Positions 1 to 8,147 of a stretch of DNA of 64,000 bases are shown piece after piece. A model generated the notes under the pieces. The model was not told where the DNA came from. It did not search any database and saw only the letters and a program-made list of their open reading frames with translations. A program made the translations under genes and the position numbers. This stretch comes from Salipiger mucosus DSM 16094 (GTDB lineage: Bacteria > Pseudomonadota > Alphaproteobacteria > Rhodobacterales > Rhodobacteraceae), in assembly GCF_000442255.1 (NCBI RefSeq), contig NZ_KE557278.1, positions 58,551 through 122,550 on the forward strand, in the 5' to 3' direction. The stretch's first letter is position 1. Each line of letters starts with the position of its first letter.

Positions 1-818
1 GCCGCGTGGCCGGCGCCGAGCTGCGCGGGACCGTGACGGCGGAGCGCTTCGTCGAGGGCGAGGCGGCCTGCGTCGCCGCGCCCGTGGTCGACCTGCTCGA
101 GGCGCCCGGCGGAGGCCGCGACCGCCAGTTGCTGCTCGGGGCCGCGGTGCGTGTGCTGGAGCGGCAGGACGGCTGGGCCTTCGTGCAGGCGCGCGCGGAC
201 GGCTACATGGGCTACCTGCCGGAGGCGGCTCTGGCCCCGGATGCCGGAGCGCCGACGCACCGCGTCGCGGTGCGCCTGACCCATGCCTACGCGGCGCCGG
301 ACATGAAGACACGCGACCTTTGCGCCCTGTCCTACGGCAGCCTGCTGGCGGTCACGGGCGGTCGGAACGGCTTTGCCGAGGTGCGCCTGCCCGGCGCCGA
401 GGCGCCCGGGCACGTGCCCGCACGGCATCTCGCCCCGCTCGATCCGCCCGCCGAAGACCCGGTGACCGAGGCCGAGCGGCTGCTGGGCACGCCCTACCTC
501 TGGGGCGGGAACTCGGCGCTGGGGATCGACTGTTCCGGGCTCGTGCAGGTGGCGCTGCACGCCTGCGGGCAGGCCTGCCCCGGCGACAGCGACCTGCAGG
601 AGGTGGCGTTGGGCGAGGCGTTGCCCGAAGGCGCCGCGCCGCGGCGGGGCGACCTGCTGTTCTGGAAGGGGCACGTCGCCTGGGTCGCGGGCCCCGACCT
701 GCTGCTGCACGCCAATGCGCATCACATGGCGGTGGCCCTGGAGCCGCTGGAGGCCGCCGTCGCGCGTATCGACGCGCAGGGCGACGGACGCCCGACAAGC
801 CACCGCCGGTTGCGGTGA
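1..818 (+). CDS. NlpC/P60 family peptidase with SH3-like domains (5' end outside window)
   Basis: A cell-wall hydrolase of the NlpC/P60 cysteine peptidase family, expected to cut peptidoglycan stem peptides or related dipeptides. Counting from a GTG at position 6, about 145 residues of SH3-like region precede the C-terminal catalytic domain. That domain shows the nucleophile in GIDCSGL (Cys176), the histidine in GHVAW (His223) and a third polar residue near His235. The reading frame is open to base 1 with no ribosome binding site before the GTG, so I believe the true start lies upstream and the gene is 5'-partial. The family and the end at TGA 816-818 are clear; the exact substrate is not. 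Confidence 0.85.
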   Translation, partial: RVAGAELRGTVTAERFVEGEAACVAAPVVDLLEAPGGGRDRQLLLGAAVRVLERQDGWAFVQARADGYMGYLPEAALAPDAGAPTHRVAVRLTHAYAAPDMKTRDLCALSYGSLLAVTGGRNGFAEVRLPGAEAPGHVPARHLAPLDPPAEDPVTEAERLLGTPYLWGGNSALGIDCSGLVQVALHACGQACPGDSDLQEVALGEALPEGAAPRRGDLLFWKGHVAWVAGPDLLLHANAHHMAVALEPLEAAVARIDAQGDGRPTSHRRLR

Positions 819-822
819 CGCC

Positions 823-868
823 GCAGGTTTCTTCGAAGAAACTTGCAAATCCATTCGAAAAGATTTGC
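823..868. repeat. Two-hairpin palindromic intergenic element, copy 1
   Basis: Right after the peptidase stop there is a near-perfect palindrome (823-846, 12-bp arms, core TTCTTCGAAGAA, one G.T pair). A second stem follows, with GCAAATC at 845-851 pairing with GATTTGC at 862-868. The same two-part layout recurs at 35911-35955. There is no T tract, so it is not a standard terminator. It may act as a REP-like or mRNA-stabilising element. Confidence 0.6.
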
Positions 869-909
869 TCTCCGCCCCTGAGAGCCGCTTTTCACAGGGG
901 AGACCCGCG

Positions 910-1872
910 ATGACCTCCGACCCGTTCTTTCACCCCGTCTCGGGGTTCGAGCTGCCGCGCTTCGCCGGGGTGCCGACCTTCATGCGCCTGCCGCACCTGA
1001 CGCCCGAGCACGACCGTTTCGGCGAGGTCGAGATCGGCATCGTCGGCGTGCCCTGGGACAGCGGCACGACGAACCGCCCGGGTCCGCGCCACGGGCCGCG
1101 CCAGCTGCGGGACGCCTCGACCATGATCCGTGCCGAGCATCCGGTGACCGGCATGCGCCCCTTCGAGGCGCTGGCCTGCGCGGACCTCGGCGACGTGGGC
1201 CCGAACCCCGCGGACATCCTCGACAGCATGGAGCGGATCTCGGCCTACTACGGCCAGCTGATGCGCAACGGGACGCGACCGCTGACGGCGGGCGGCGATC
1301 ACCTGACCTCGCTGCCGGTGCTGCGGGCGCTTGCCCGCGACACGACGCTGGGCATGGTGCATTTCGACAGCCACACCGATCTCTACCACTCGTATTTCGG
1401 CGGCACGATGTACACGCACGGCACCCCCTTCCGCCGCGCGGTGGAGGAGGGGCTGCTGGACCCCAAGCGCGTGGTGCAGATCGGCATTCGCGGCACCATG
1501 TACGACCGCGAGGATCGCGACTTCGCCGAAGCCGAGGGCATCCGCCTGATCCCGATCGAGGAATTCCACGCCCGCGGCCCCGAGGACGTGATGGCAGAGG
1601 CGCGCGAGATCGTGGGGGATGCGCCGACCTACATCAGCTACGACATCGACTTCGTCGACCCGACCTTCGCGCCCGGCACCGGCACGCCCGAGGTGGGCGG
1701 ACCCAACAGCTACCAGGCGCTGCAGGTGGTGCGCGGGTTGCAGGGGCTGAACATCGCCGGGGCCGACCTGGTGGAGGTCTCGCCGCCCTTCGATGCCTCG
1801 GGCGGCACGGCCTTCCTTGGCGTGTCGATCATGTTCGAGCTGCTCTGCGTCATGGCACAGCAGACGGGCTGA
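910..1872 (+). CDS. speB: Agmatinase/guanidinobutyrase-type ureohydrolase (arginase superfamily)
   Basis: A 320-residue binuclear manganese ureohydrolase that removes urea from a guanidino compound such as agmatine or guanidinobutyrate. The metal ligands are all visible: GGDH (His131), the DSHTD motif (Asp153, His155, Asp157) and SYDIDFVDP (Asp245, Asp247). The stretch FAPGTGTPEVGG (253-264) is typical of agmatinases and guanidinobutyrases rather than arginases. I chose ATG 910 because the longer frame runs through the preceding palindromic repeat, and because AGGGGAG lies about 6 bases upstream. Substrate choice within the family cannot be settled from sequence alone, so the symbol is provisional. 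Confidence 0.88.
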   Translation: MTSDPFFHPVSGFELPRFAGVPTFMRLPHLTPEHDRFGEVEIGIVGVPWDSGTTNRPGPRHGPRQLRDASTMIRAEHPVTGMRPFEALACADLGDVGPNPADILDSMERISAYYGQLMRNGTRPLTAGGDHLTSLPVLRALARDTTLGMVHFDSHTDLYHSYFGGTMYTHGTPFRRAVEEGLLDPKRVVQIGIRGTMYDREDRDFAEAEGIRLIPIEEFHARGPEDVMAEAREIVGDAPTYISYDIDFVDPTFAPGTGTPEVGGPNSYQALQVVRGLQGLNIAGADLVEVSPPFDASGGTAFLGVSIMFELLCVMAQQTG

Positions 1873-1900
1873 GCACCAGGCTCGCGCGGCGGGGTGGGGG

Positions 1901-2242
1901 TCACTCCACCGCGCGGATCAGCTTGCGTTCCAGCACGCGCAGGACGGTGCGCAGCTCGTGCCCGCGCTTGAGCACCTGCCCGTCCATGCCGATAACGGCG
2001 TATTGCCCCTGGCGGTTGCGCAGCCGGGGGCGTTTTTCGATTCGGTAGAGGGGATGCTCGGCGGTGCGGCGGAAGACCGAGAAGACGGCGACGTCCCGCA
2101 GCGACGAGATGCCGTAATCGCGCCATTCTCCGGCGGCCACCATGCGGCCGTAGAGCGACAGGATCACGTTCAGCTCCGTCCGGTGGAACGACACGACCTC
2201 GTTCGCGGCACCGGACCCCGGGAAAGGTGTCAGGCTGTTCAT
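1901..2242 (-). CDS. DUF2794 domain-containing protein
   Basis: A 113-residue protein matching the alphaproteobacterial DUF2794 family as I recall it. Recognisable stretches are VSFHRTELNVILSLYGRMVA, RDYGISSLRD and the C-terminal RHPLYRIEKRPRL-like and VLRVLERKLIR segments. There is no signal peptide or membrane segment. The open frame extends further 5', but the conserved part begins at the ATG at 2242, so I use that start. It is divergent from serC, with 272 bases between them. Function is unknown. Confidence 0.8.
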   Translation of the reverse strand: MNSLTPFPGSGAANEVVSFHRTELNVILSLYGRMVAAGEWRDYGISSLRDVAVFSVFRRTAEHPLYRIEKRPRLRNRQGQYAVIGMDGQVLKRGHELRTVLRVLERKLIRAVE

Positions 2243-2460
2243 GCGTTCCAAGCTGCGCGTGTGGCGGCGCGAAATCAAGGGGCTTGCCGCGCCGGACGTG
2301 CCGTTCGAGACCCGAGCGCCGCGAATTTCGGCCCGCGCCGTTTGCGCAAGAGCGGTGCGAAGGTTTCCGATCCGCGTCGCGCGCCGGGAGCTCTTTGCCG
2401 AATGCGGCACCTCGTTGTCGGATTCCGACTTGCCAGACCATCCCCTGTCGCTTAAGTGCG

Positions 2461-2514
2461 GCGGTGGGACACCCCTCCCCAACGAGGGGCGACTATCTGG
2501 AAGGTTAGACACCC
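2461..2514 (+). ncRNA. Probable serC RNA motif (cis-regulatory leader of serC)
   Basis: Just before serC lies a hairpin CCCCTC (2472-2477) / GAGGGG (2484-2489) with loop CCCAAC, then a short CTATCTGGAAGGTTAG segment that includes the ribosome binding site GGAAGG. The serC ATG follows within 10 bases. The position, the compact hairpin and the host group agree with the published serC RNA motif of Alphaproteobacteria. I cannot run the covariance model, so the call rests on position and visible pairing. Confidence 0.5.
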
Positions 2515-3669
2515 ATGACGAACCAACAACCGGCAACGCGGCCGGCCAATCCGCGTTTTTCCTCCGGCCCCTGTGCCAAGATCCCCCAGTTTCAGCTCGA
2601 CATGCTATCCGACGCCGCGCTCGGCCGGTCGCACCGTGCCAAGGTCGGCAAGGACAAGCTGAAGGCGGCCATCGAGGGCACGCGCGAGATCCTGGGAATT
2701 CCCGCTGACTACAAGATCGGCATCGTGCCGGCCTCGGACACCGGCGCCGTCGAGATGGCCATGTGGTCCATGCTGGGCGAGCGCAAGGCGACCATGGTGG
2801 CTTGGGAAAGCTTCGGCGCCGGCTGGGTGACCGACGTGGTCAAGCAGCTCAAGATCGACGCCGAGATCAAGGAAGCCGATTACGGCCAGATCGTCGATTT
2901 CGCCGAGATCGATTTCGACACCGACGTCGTCTTCACCTGGAACGGCACCACCTCGGGCGTTCGCGTGCCGAACGGCGACAAGATCCCCGCCGACCGCGCC
3001 GGCCTGACGATCTGCGACGCCACCAGCGCCGCCTTCGCGCAGGACCTGCCCTGGGACAAGCTCGATGTGGCCACCTTCTCGTGGCAGAAGGTCATGGGCG
3101 GCGAGGCCGCGCACGGCATGATCGTGCTGAGCCCCCGCGCCGTCGAGCGGCTCGAGAATTACACCCCGGCCTGGCCGCTGCCCAAGATCTTCCGCATGAC
3201 CAAGGGCGGCAAGCTCAACGAGGGCATCTTCGAGGGCGCGACGATCAACACGCCGTCGATGCTCGCGGTCGAGGACTACCTCGTCGCGCTCGACTGGGCG
3301 CGCTCCATCGGCGGGCTGACGGCGCTGCAGGCGCGGGCCGATGCCAACGCCAAGGTGCTGTGGGACTTCTGCGAAAAGAACGACTGGATCGCCAACCTGG
3401 CCGATGACCCGGCCACTCGCTCGAACACCAGCGTCTGCCTGAAGTTCACCGACGACCGCATCTCCGACGGCGGCGCCTTTGCCAAGGCCGTCGCGAAGAA
3501 GCTCGAGGAGGCCGGCGTCGCCTACGACGTGGGCGCCTACCGCGATGCGCCTGCGGGCCTGCGGGTCTGGTGCGGTGCCACGGTCGAGACCTCGGACGTC
3601 GAGGCGCTGACCGGTTGGATCGAGTGGGCCTTTTTCGCCACGCTCGAGGCGCAGGCCGCCGCGGCCTGA
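2515..3669 (+). CDS. serC: Phosphoserine aminotransferase
   Basis: SerC converts 3-phosphohydroxypyruvate and glutamate to 3-phosphoserine and 2-oxoglutarate, the second step of serine synthesis. The 384-residue protein shows the class V aminotransferase features: an N-terminal RFSSGPCAK, the [11 protein letters not shown] cofactor-binding region (74-84) and the PLP lysine in [10 protein letters not shown] (Lys192). It belongs to the longer proteobacterial form similar to Methanosarcina-type SerC. It is followed after 78 bases by serA on the same strand, giving an operon for the first two serine steps. Translation is probably modulated through the hairpin leader just upstream. Confidence 0.95.
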   Translation: MTNQQPATRPANPRFSSGPCAKIPQFQLDMLSDAALGRSHRAKVGKDKLKAAIEGTREILGIPADYKIGIVPASDTGAVEMAMWSMLGERKATMVAWESFGAGWVTDVVKQLKIDAEIKEADYGQIVDFAEIDFDTDVVFTWNGTTSGVRVPNGDKIPADRAGLTICDATSAAFAQDLPWDKLDVATFSWQKVMGGEAAHGMIVLSPRAVERLENYTPAWPLPKIFRMTKGGKLNEGIFEGATINTPSMLAVEDYLVALDWARSIGGLTALQARADANAKVLWDFCEKNDWIANLADDPATRSNTSVCLKFTDDRISDGGAFAKAVAKKLEEAGVAYDVGAYRDAPAGLRVWCGATVETSDVEALTGWIEWAFFATLEAQAAAA

Positions 3670-3696
3670 TCCCGCGCAAGACTGATCGTCGAAATA

Positions 3697-3717
3697 TCGG
3701 GGCCCCCGTGGCCCCGA
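3697..3717 (+). other. Intercistronic hairpin between serC and serA
   Basis: A perfect 8-bp stem TCGGGGCC (3697-3704) / GGCCCCGA (3710-3717) with loop CCCGT sits in the 78-base serC-serA spacer. The next bases are CCCGTTCCCC, not a T tract, so it should not terminate transcription well. It may protect the 3' end of serC mRNA or set the serC:serA ratio. Confidence 0.5.
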
Positions 3718-3747
3718 CCCGTTCCCCTATATCGAAGGACCAGACAC

Positions 3748-5343
3748 ATGGCTCCCAAGGTTCTCGTCTCCGACAAGCTGTCGGAAACCGCCGTCCAGAT
3801 CTTCCGTGACCGCGGCATCGATGTCGATTTCATGCCCGAGCTGGGCAAGGACAAGGACAAGCTCGCCGAGGTCATCGGCGAGTATGACGGCCTTGCCATC
3901 CGCTCGGCCACCAAGGTCACCCCCTCGCTGCTCGAGAAGGCGACCAGGCTGAAGGTCGTCGGCCGCGCCGGCATCGGCACCGACAACGTCGACAAGGAAG
4001 CGGCCTCGAAGCAGGGCGTGATCGTGATGAACACGCCCTTCGGCAACATGATTACCACCGCCGAGCACGCCATCGCGATGATGTTCGCCGTGGCGCGCCA
4101 GCTGCCCGAGGCCAGCGCCTCAACCCACGCGGGCAAGTGGGAGAAGTCGAAGTTCATGGGCGTCGAGCTGACCGGCAAGACGCTGGGCGTGATCGGCGCC
4201 GGCAACATCGGCGGCATCGTCTGCGACCGCGCACGCGGCCTGCGGATGAAGGTCGTGGCCTACGATCCCTTCCTGTCGGAAGAGAAGGCGGCCAAGATGG
4301 GCGTCGAGAAGGTCGAGCTGGACGAGCTGCTGGGCCGTGCCGACTTCATCACGCTGCACGTGCCGCTGACCGACCAGACGCGCAACATCCTGTCGCGTGA
4401 GAACCTCGCCAAGACCAAGAAGGGCGTGCGCGTCATCAACTGCGCGCGCGGCGGTCTCGTGGACGAGGAAGCTGTCGCCGAGATGCTGAAGTCGGGCCAC
4501 ATCGGCGGCGCGGCCTTCGACGTCTTCGCCGAGGAGCCGGCCAAGGAGAACCCGCTGTTCAACCTGCCCAACGTCGTCTGCACGCCGCACCTCGGCGCCT
4601 CGACCTCGGAAGCGCAGGAGAACGTCGCCCTGCAGGTGGCCGAGCAGATGTCGAACTACCTGCTGACCGGCGCCGTCGAGAACGCGCTGAACATGCCCAG
4701 CGTGACCGCCGAGGAAGCCAAGGTCATGGGCCCCTGGATCAAGCTGGCCGATCACCTGGGCAGCTTCATCGGGCAGATGACCGACGAGCCGATCAAGGCG
4801 ATCAACATCCTCTACGACGGCGAAGCGGCGACCATGAACCTCGACGCGCTGAACTGCGCGACCATCGCGGGGATCATGAAGTCGATCTCGCCCGAGGTGA
4901 ACATGGTCTCGGCCCCGGTCATCGCGCGCGAGCGCGGCATCAAGGTCTCGACCACCAACCAGGAACAGTCGGGCGCCTTCGAGGGCTATATCAAGGTCAC
5001 CATGGTCACCGACAAGCGCGAGCGCTCGATCGGCGGCACGGTCTTCAGCGACGGCAAGCCGCGCTTCATCCAGATCAAGGGCATCAACATCGATGCCGAG
5101 GTCGGCAGCCACATGCTCTACACGACCAACAAGGACGTGCCGGGCATCATCGGCACGCTGGGCACGACGCTGGGCAAGCACGGCGTGAACATCGCCAACT
5201 TCACGCTGGGCCGGTCGTCCTCGAAGAAGGACGCCATCGCGCTGCTCTACGTTGACGGCGTGGTGCCGGCCAACGTGCTGAACGAGCTCAAGGAAACGGG
5301 CCTCTTCCAGCAGGTCCGCCCGCTGCAGTTCGACGCCGCCTGA
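3748..5343 (+). CDS. serA: D-3-phosphoglycerate dehydrogenase
   Basis: SerA oxidises 3-phosphoglycerate to 3-phosphohydroxypyruvate with NAD+ and commits carbon to serine. At 531 residues it is the long form, with an intervening domain before the ACT domain. Visible are the NAD-binding GVIGAGNIGG (147-156), the catalytic residues Arg234 (CARGG), Glu263 (AEEP) and His281 (TPHLGAST), and a C-terminal ACT domain starting near MLYTTNKDVPGIIG. ACT domains usually give feedback control by serine. It is the second gene of the serC-serA operon and is followed by a strong intrinsic terminator. Confidence 0.96.
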   Translation: MAPKVLVSDKLSETAVQIFRDRGIDVDFMPELGKDKDKLAEVIGEYDGLAIRSATKVTPSLLEKATRLKVVGRAGIGTDNVDKEAASKQGVIVMNTPFGNMITTAEHAIAMMFAVARQLPEASASTHAGKWEKSKFMGVELTGKTLGVIGAGNIGGIVCDRARGLRMKVVAYDPFLSEEKAAKMGVEKVELDELLGRADFITLHVPLTDQTRNILSRENLAKTKKGVRVINCARGGLVDEEAVAEMLKSGHIGGAAFDVFAEEPAKENPLFNLPNVVCTPHLGASTSEAQENVALQVAEQMSNYLLTGAVENALNMPSVTAEEAKVMGPWIKLADHLGSFIGQMTDEPIKAINILYDGEAATMNLDALNCATIAGIMKSISPEVNMVSAPVIARERGIKVSTTNQEQSGAFEGYIKVTMVTDKRERSIGGTVFSDGKPRFIQIKGINIDAEVGSHMLYTTNKDVPGIIGTLGTTLGKHGVNIANFTLGRSSSKKDAIALLYVDGVVPANVLNELKETGLFQQVRPLQFDAA

Positions 5344-5368
5344 GCGCGACGCATATCCCGATGACGGG

Positions 5369-5400
5369 CCCCGGGGCGGAACCGCCCCGGGGTCTTTTTT
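5369..5400 (+). terminator. Intrinsic terminator of serC-serA
   Basis: CCCCGGGGCGG (5369-5379) pairs with CCGCCCCGGGG (5382-5392) and is followed by TCTTTTTT. It lies 26 bases after the serA stop, a textbook rho-independent terminator. Confidence 0.92.
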
Positions 5401-5493
5401 CTCGCAACGCGAGAGCGCTAACATTTGCTTGGCGTGTCGGCTTGTGCCCCGCCGTTGTGCAGGGCATCAAGGGTGCGCAATCCGGAGGTGCCC

Positions 5494-6210
5494 ATGCAAC
5501 CGATCTTCGCCATCGGCGACATTCACGGCCAGATCGACGAGCTGCACAAGGCGCTTGGGCTGGTGGCGCAGGACGAGGCCGAGGGGCCGGTCCTCTTCAT
5601 CGGCGACTACGTCGATCGGGGGCCCGACTCGCGCGCCGTGATCGAGCTGCTGTTGCAGGGGCAGGCCGATGGCCGTCCGTGGATCTGCCTCAAGGGCAAC
5701 CACGACAAGCTGCTGCTGGACTATCTCGCGGACCCGCATCACGACGATCCGAACATCGCGCGCCGGCTGCTCTACACCGAGAAACCGCTGGGCGGGCGGG
5801 CGACGCTGGCTTCCTACGGCGTTGACGTCTCGGAGGACCGGCCGCTGGATGACATCCACGCCGACGCGCTGGAGGCGGTGCCGCAGGCGCATCGCGACTG
5901 GCTGGCCGCGCTGCCGCTCTGGCACGAGACCGAAGAGCACATCTTCGTGCATGCGGGCATCCGGCCAGGCATTCCGATGGAGCGTCAGGAGGAAAGCGAC
6001 CTGCTGTGGATCCGGGGCGGGTTTCTCGAGGACAGCCGCGATCACGGCAAGCTCGTGGTGCACGGTCACACGGCCCTCGACGCGCCGCAGATGTATTCCA
6101 ACCGGCTCAACATCGACGGCGGGGCGGGCTACGGGCGCCCGCTCGCGCCGGTGTTGTTACTGGGCCGCGAGGCCTTTGTCCTTGGTCCCTTCGGCCGGGC
6201 CCGACTGTAG
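5494..6210 (+). CDS. Metallophosphoesterase, PPP-type serine/threonine or bis-nucleoside phosphatase-like
   Basis: A 238-residue calcineurin-like phosphoesterase of the bacterial PPP group. Its N-terminal half carries the three metal motifs in order: GDIHG (8-12), GDYVDRG (37-43) and GNHD (68-71). Later metal-binding histidines appear in FVHAGI and VVHGHT. Substrate (phosphoprotein or a dinucleotide such as Ap4A) cannot be told from sequence. I chose ATG 5494 because GGAGG sits 5 bases upstream and the conserved fold starts there, although the frame is open further upstream. Its last 54 bases overlap the convergent SulP gene. Confidence 0.85.
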   Translation: MQPIFAIGDIHGQIDELHKALGLVAQDEAEGPVLFIGDYVDRGPDSRAVIELLLQGQADGRPWICLKGNHDKLLLDYLADPHHDDPNIARRLLYTEKPLGGRATLASYGVDVSEDRPLDDIHADALEAVPQAHRDWLAALPLWHETEEHIFVHAGIRPGIPMERQEESDLLWIRGGFLEDSRDHGKLVVHGHTALDAPQMYSNRLNIDGGAGYGRPLAPVLLLGREAFVLGPFGRARL

Positions 6211-7929
6211 TTCGCACCAGGCGTCGTACTGCGCCAGGAAGACCTTGCCGGTCAATTCATCGAGGAAATGCGACCGCTTGAGCCGGTCCATGACGGGGCC
6301 CTTCACCTCGGTCAGGTGCAGGGTGATGCCCTGTTCGTCCAGCCGGCGGTTGATCTCCTCGAGCGTCTCGAGCGCGCTGAAGTCGACCTCGTTGACCGCC
6401 GGGAACATCAGCACGACGTGGCGCAGGTTCTCGCACTCGGCGACGCGGTTCAGCACGTATTCCTCGAGGAAGCGCGCGTTCACGAAGTAGAGGCTTTCGT
6501 CCACCCGCAGGGTCAGCACCTCGGGCAGCGTCTCGACCTTGTGGCGGCGGATGTTGCGGAAGTGGTGCGTGCCGGGGACAAGGCCGACCTCGGCCACGTG
6601 CGGCTTGGACGTCTTGTAGAGGTGCAGGAAGATCGAGAGGATCACCCCCGCCGACACGCCCGTCTCGACGCCCACCAGCAGCGTGAGCACGATGGTTGCG
6701 GTCACGGCGGTGAAGTCCACCTTGGAATAGCGCCAGGCCTTGCCGACGATGGAGAAGTCCACGAGGCTGAGGACCGCGACGATGATGGTCGCCGCCAGCG
6801 TCGCCTTGGGCAGGAAGAACAACAGAGGCGTCAGCAGCAGCGTCGCTAGGCCGATGCCCACGGCGGTGTAGGCGCCCGCCGCCGGCGTCTCGGCGCCCGC
6901 GTCGAAGTTGACCACCGAGCGCGAGAAGCCGCCAGTGACCGGGTAGCCGCCGGAGACCGCCGAGGCCACGTTCGAGGCACCAAGACCGATCAGCTCCTGG
7001 TCGGGGTCGATGCGCTGGCGCCGCTTGGCGGCCAGCGTCTGCGCGACCGAGACCGACTCGACGAAGCCGATGATCGAGATCAGCACAGCCGACAGCGCGA
7101 GCTGGCTCCACATCTCGGGGTCGAAGGAGGGGGCAGAAAGCGGCGGCAGGCCGGTCGGGACCTCGCCCACGACGCGCACGCCGCGATCGTTGAGGGAGAA
7201 GGCCCAGGTGACCAGCGTGGTCACCGCGACCGCCGCCACGGGCCCGGCCTTGGCCAGCACGTCGGCGAGCCTGGGCTTCAGACCGGCCTTCAGCAGCAGC
7301 GGCTTCAGCCCCTTGCGCACCCAGAAGAGGAAGGCCAGCGCGGCAAGCCCCAGCACGAGGGTGATGAGGTTGGTCTCGGAGAGATGCGCGCCCAGCGAGC
7401 GGAGCAGGGCCAGCAGCGTGTGCCCCTCGGCGTCGATTCCGAAGATGTGCTTGAGCTGCGAGGCGGCGATCAGCACGCCCGAGGCGGTGATGAAGCCCGC
7501 GATGACCGGGTGGCTGAGGAAATTCGCGAGGAAGCCCAGGCGCAGGACGCCCAGGAGCGCGAGCAAGACGCCCGAGATGAAGGCCAGCGTGATCGCCGCG
7601 AGGGCGTATTCGGCGGGGGTCGAGACGCCAAGTGCTCCGATCGCCGTCGCCGTCATCAGCGAAACCACCGCGACCGGACCCACCGCCAGCGCCCGGCTGG
7701 TGCCGAAGATCGCGTAGGCCACCAGAGGCAGGATCGAGGCATAGAGGCCCATCTCGGCTGGCAGCCCCGCCAGCAACGCGTAGGCCAGCGACTGCGGGAT
7801 CAGCATGATCGTCACGATGACCGCCGCCACGAGGTCCGAGGTGGCTGTATCGCGGTTGTAGGCGCGCGCCCAGGTCAGGATCGGCAGGTAGCGGGTAAAG
7901 GTCTCGCGCGTGGGGCGGGGCAGGGACAT
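6157..7929 (-). CDS. SulP family inorganic anion transporter with C-terminal STAS domain
   Basis: A 590-residue inner-membrane transporter of the SulP/SLC26 family, moving sulfate, bicarbonate or another small anion. The N-terminal part contains the family region around MLIPQSLAYALLAGLP and MGLYASILP, followed by many hydrophobic segments up to about residue 430. A cytoplasmic STAS domain begins near HKVETLPEVLTLRVDESLYF. A SqrR/BigR-like operator lies 59 bases upstream, matching one before the adjacent sulfide:quinone oxidoreductase fusion. This suggests a role in sulfur-compound traffic, perhaps export of sulfate or sulfite; that is inference. The 3' end overlaps the phosphatase gene by 54 bases. 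Confidence 0.9.
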   Translation of the reverse strand: MSLPRPTRETFTRYLPILTWARAYNRDTATSDLVAAVIVTIMLIPQSLAYALLAGLPAEMGLYASILPLVAYAIFGTSRALAVGPVAVVSLMTATAIGALGVSTPAEYALAAITLAFISGVLLALLGVLRLGFLANFLSHPVIAGFITASGVLIAASQLKHIFGIDAEGHTLLALLRSLGAHLSETNLITLVLGLAALAFLFWVRKGLKPLLLKAGLKPRLADVLAKAGPVAAVAVTTLVTWAFSLNDRGVRVVGEVPTGLPPLSAPSFDPEMWSQLALSAVLISIIGFVESVSVAQTLAAKRRQRIDPDQELIGLGASNVASAVSGGYPVTGGFSRSVVNFDAGAETPAAGAYTAVGIGLATLLLTPLLFFLPKATLAATIIVAVLSLVDFSIVGKAWRYSKVDFTAVTATIVLTLLVGVETGVSAGVILSIFLHLYKTSKPHVAEVGLVPGTHHFRNIRRHKVETLPEVLTLRVDESLYFVNARFLEEYVLNRVAECENLRHVVLMFPAVNEVDFSALETLEEINRRLDEQGITLHLTEVKGPVMDRLKRSHFLDELTGKVFLAQYDAWCELQSGPAEGTKDKGLAAQ

Positions 7930-7982
7930 CGCGGATTTCCTTGGCTGGCGGTCCGGACGCGGGAGGCATCCTTTGCCCGCTT

Positions 7983-8003
7983 CATATATTCAATATGGGG
8001 AAT
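7983..8003. promoter_or_regulatory. Putative SqrR/BigR-type operator upstream of SulP gene
   Basis: The AT-rich sequence contains ATTC (7988-7991), an 8-base spacer and GAAT (8000-8003). It also has an overlapping inverted repeat CATAT-ATTCA-ATATG (7983-7997). ATTC-N8-GAAT is the motif I recall for the persulfide-sensing repressor SqrR/BigR. It lies 59 bases before the SulP start. No SqrR gene is in the window, so regulator assignment is inferred. Confidence 0.5.
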
Positions 8004-8147
8004 TTGTGAAGGGAAGACTTTGGCCCGGACCGGCTTTTTCCCGGCCAGGGCGCTGGATCCGGCGGTTTGCCCCGCCGCCGGGCAGTCGCGCGGCGGCGCG
8101 CCGGCCCTTGTTCGGGGCCGGCGGCCAGTGGGAGTCGCCTCTCGGGC

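Noticed and set aside
3697-3717. Terminator between serC and serA
   Set aside because: The stem is strong but is followed by CCCGTTCCCC with no T tract, and serA shows no separate promoter.
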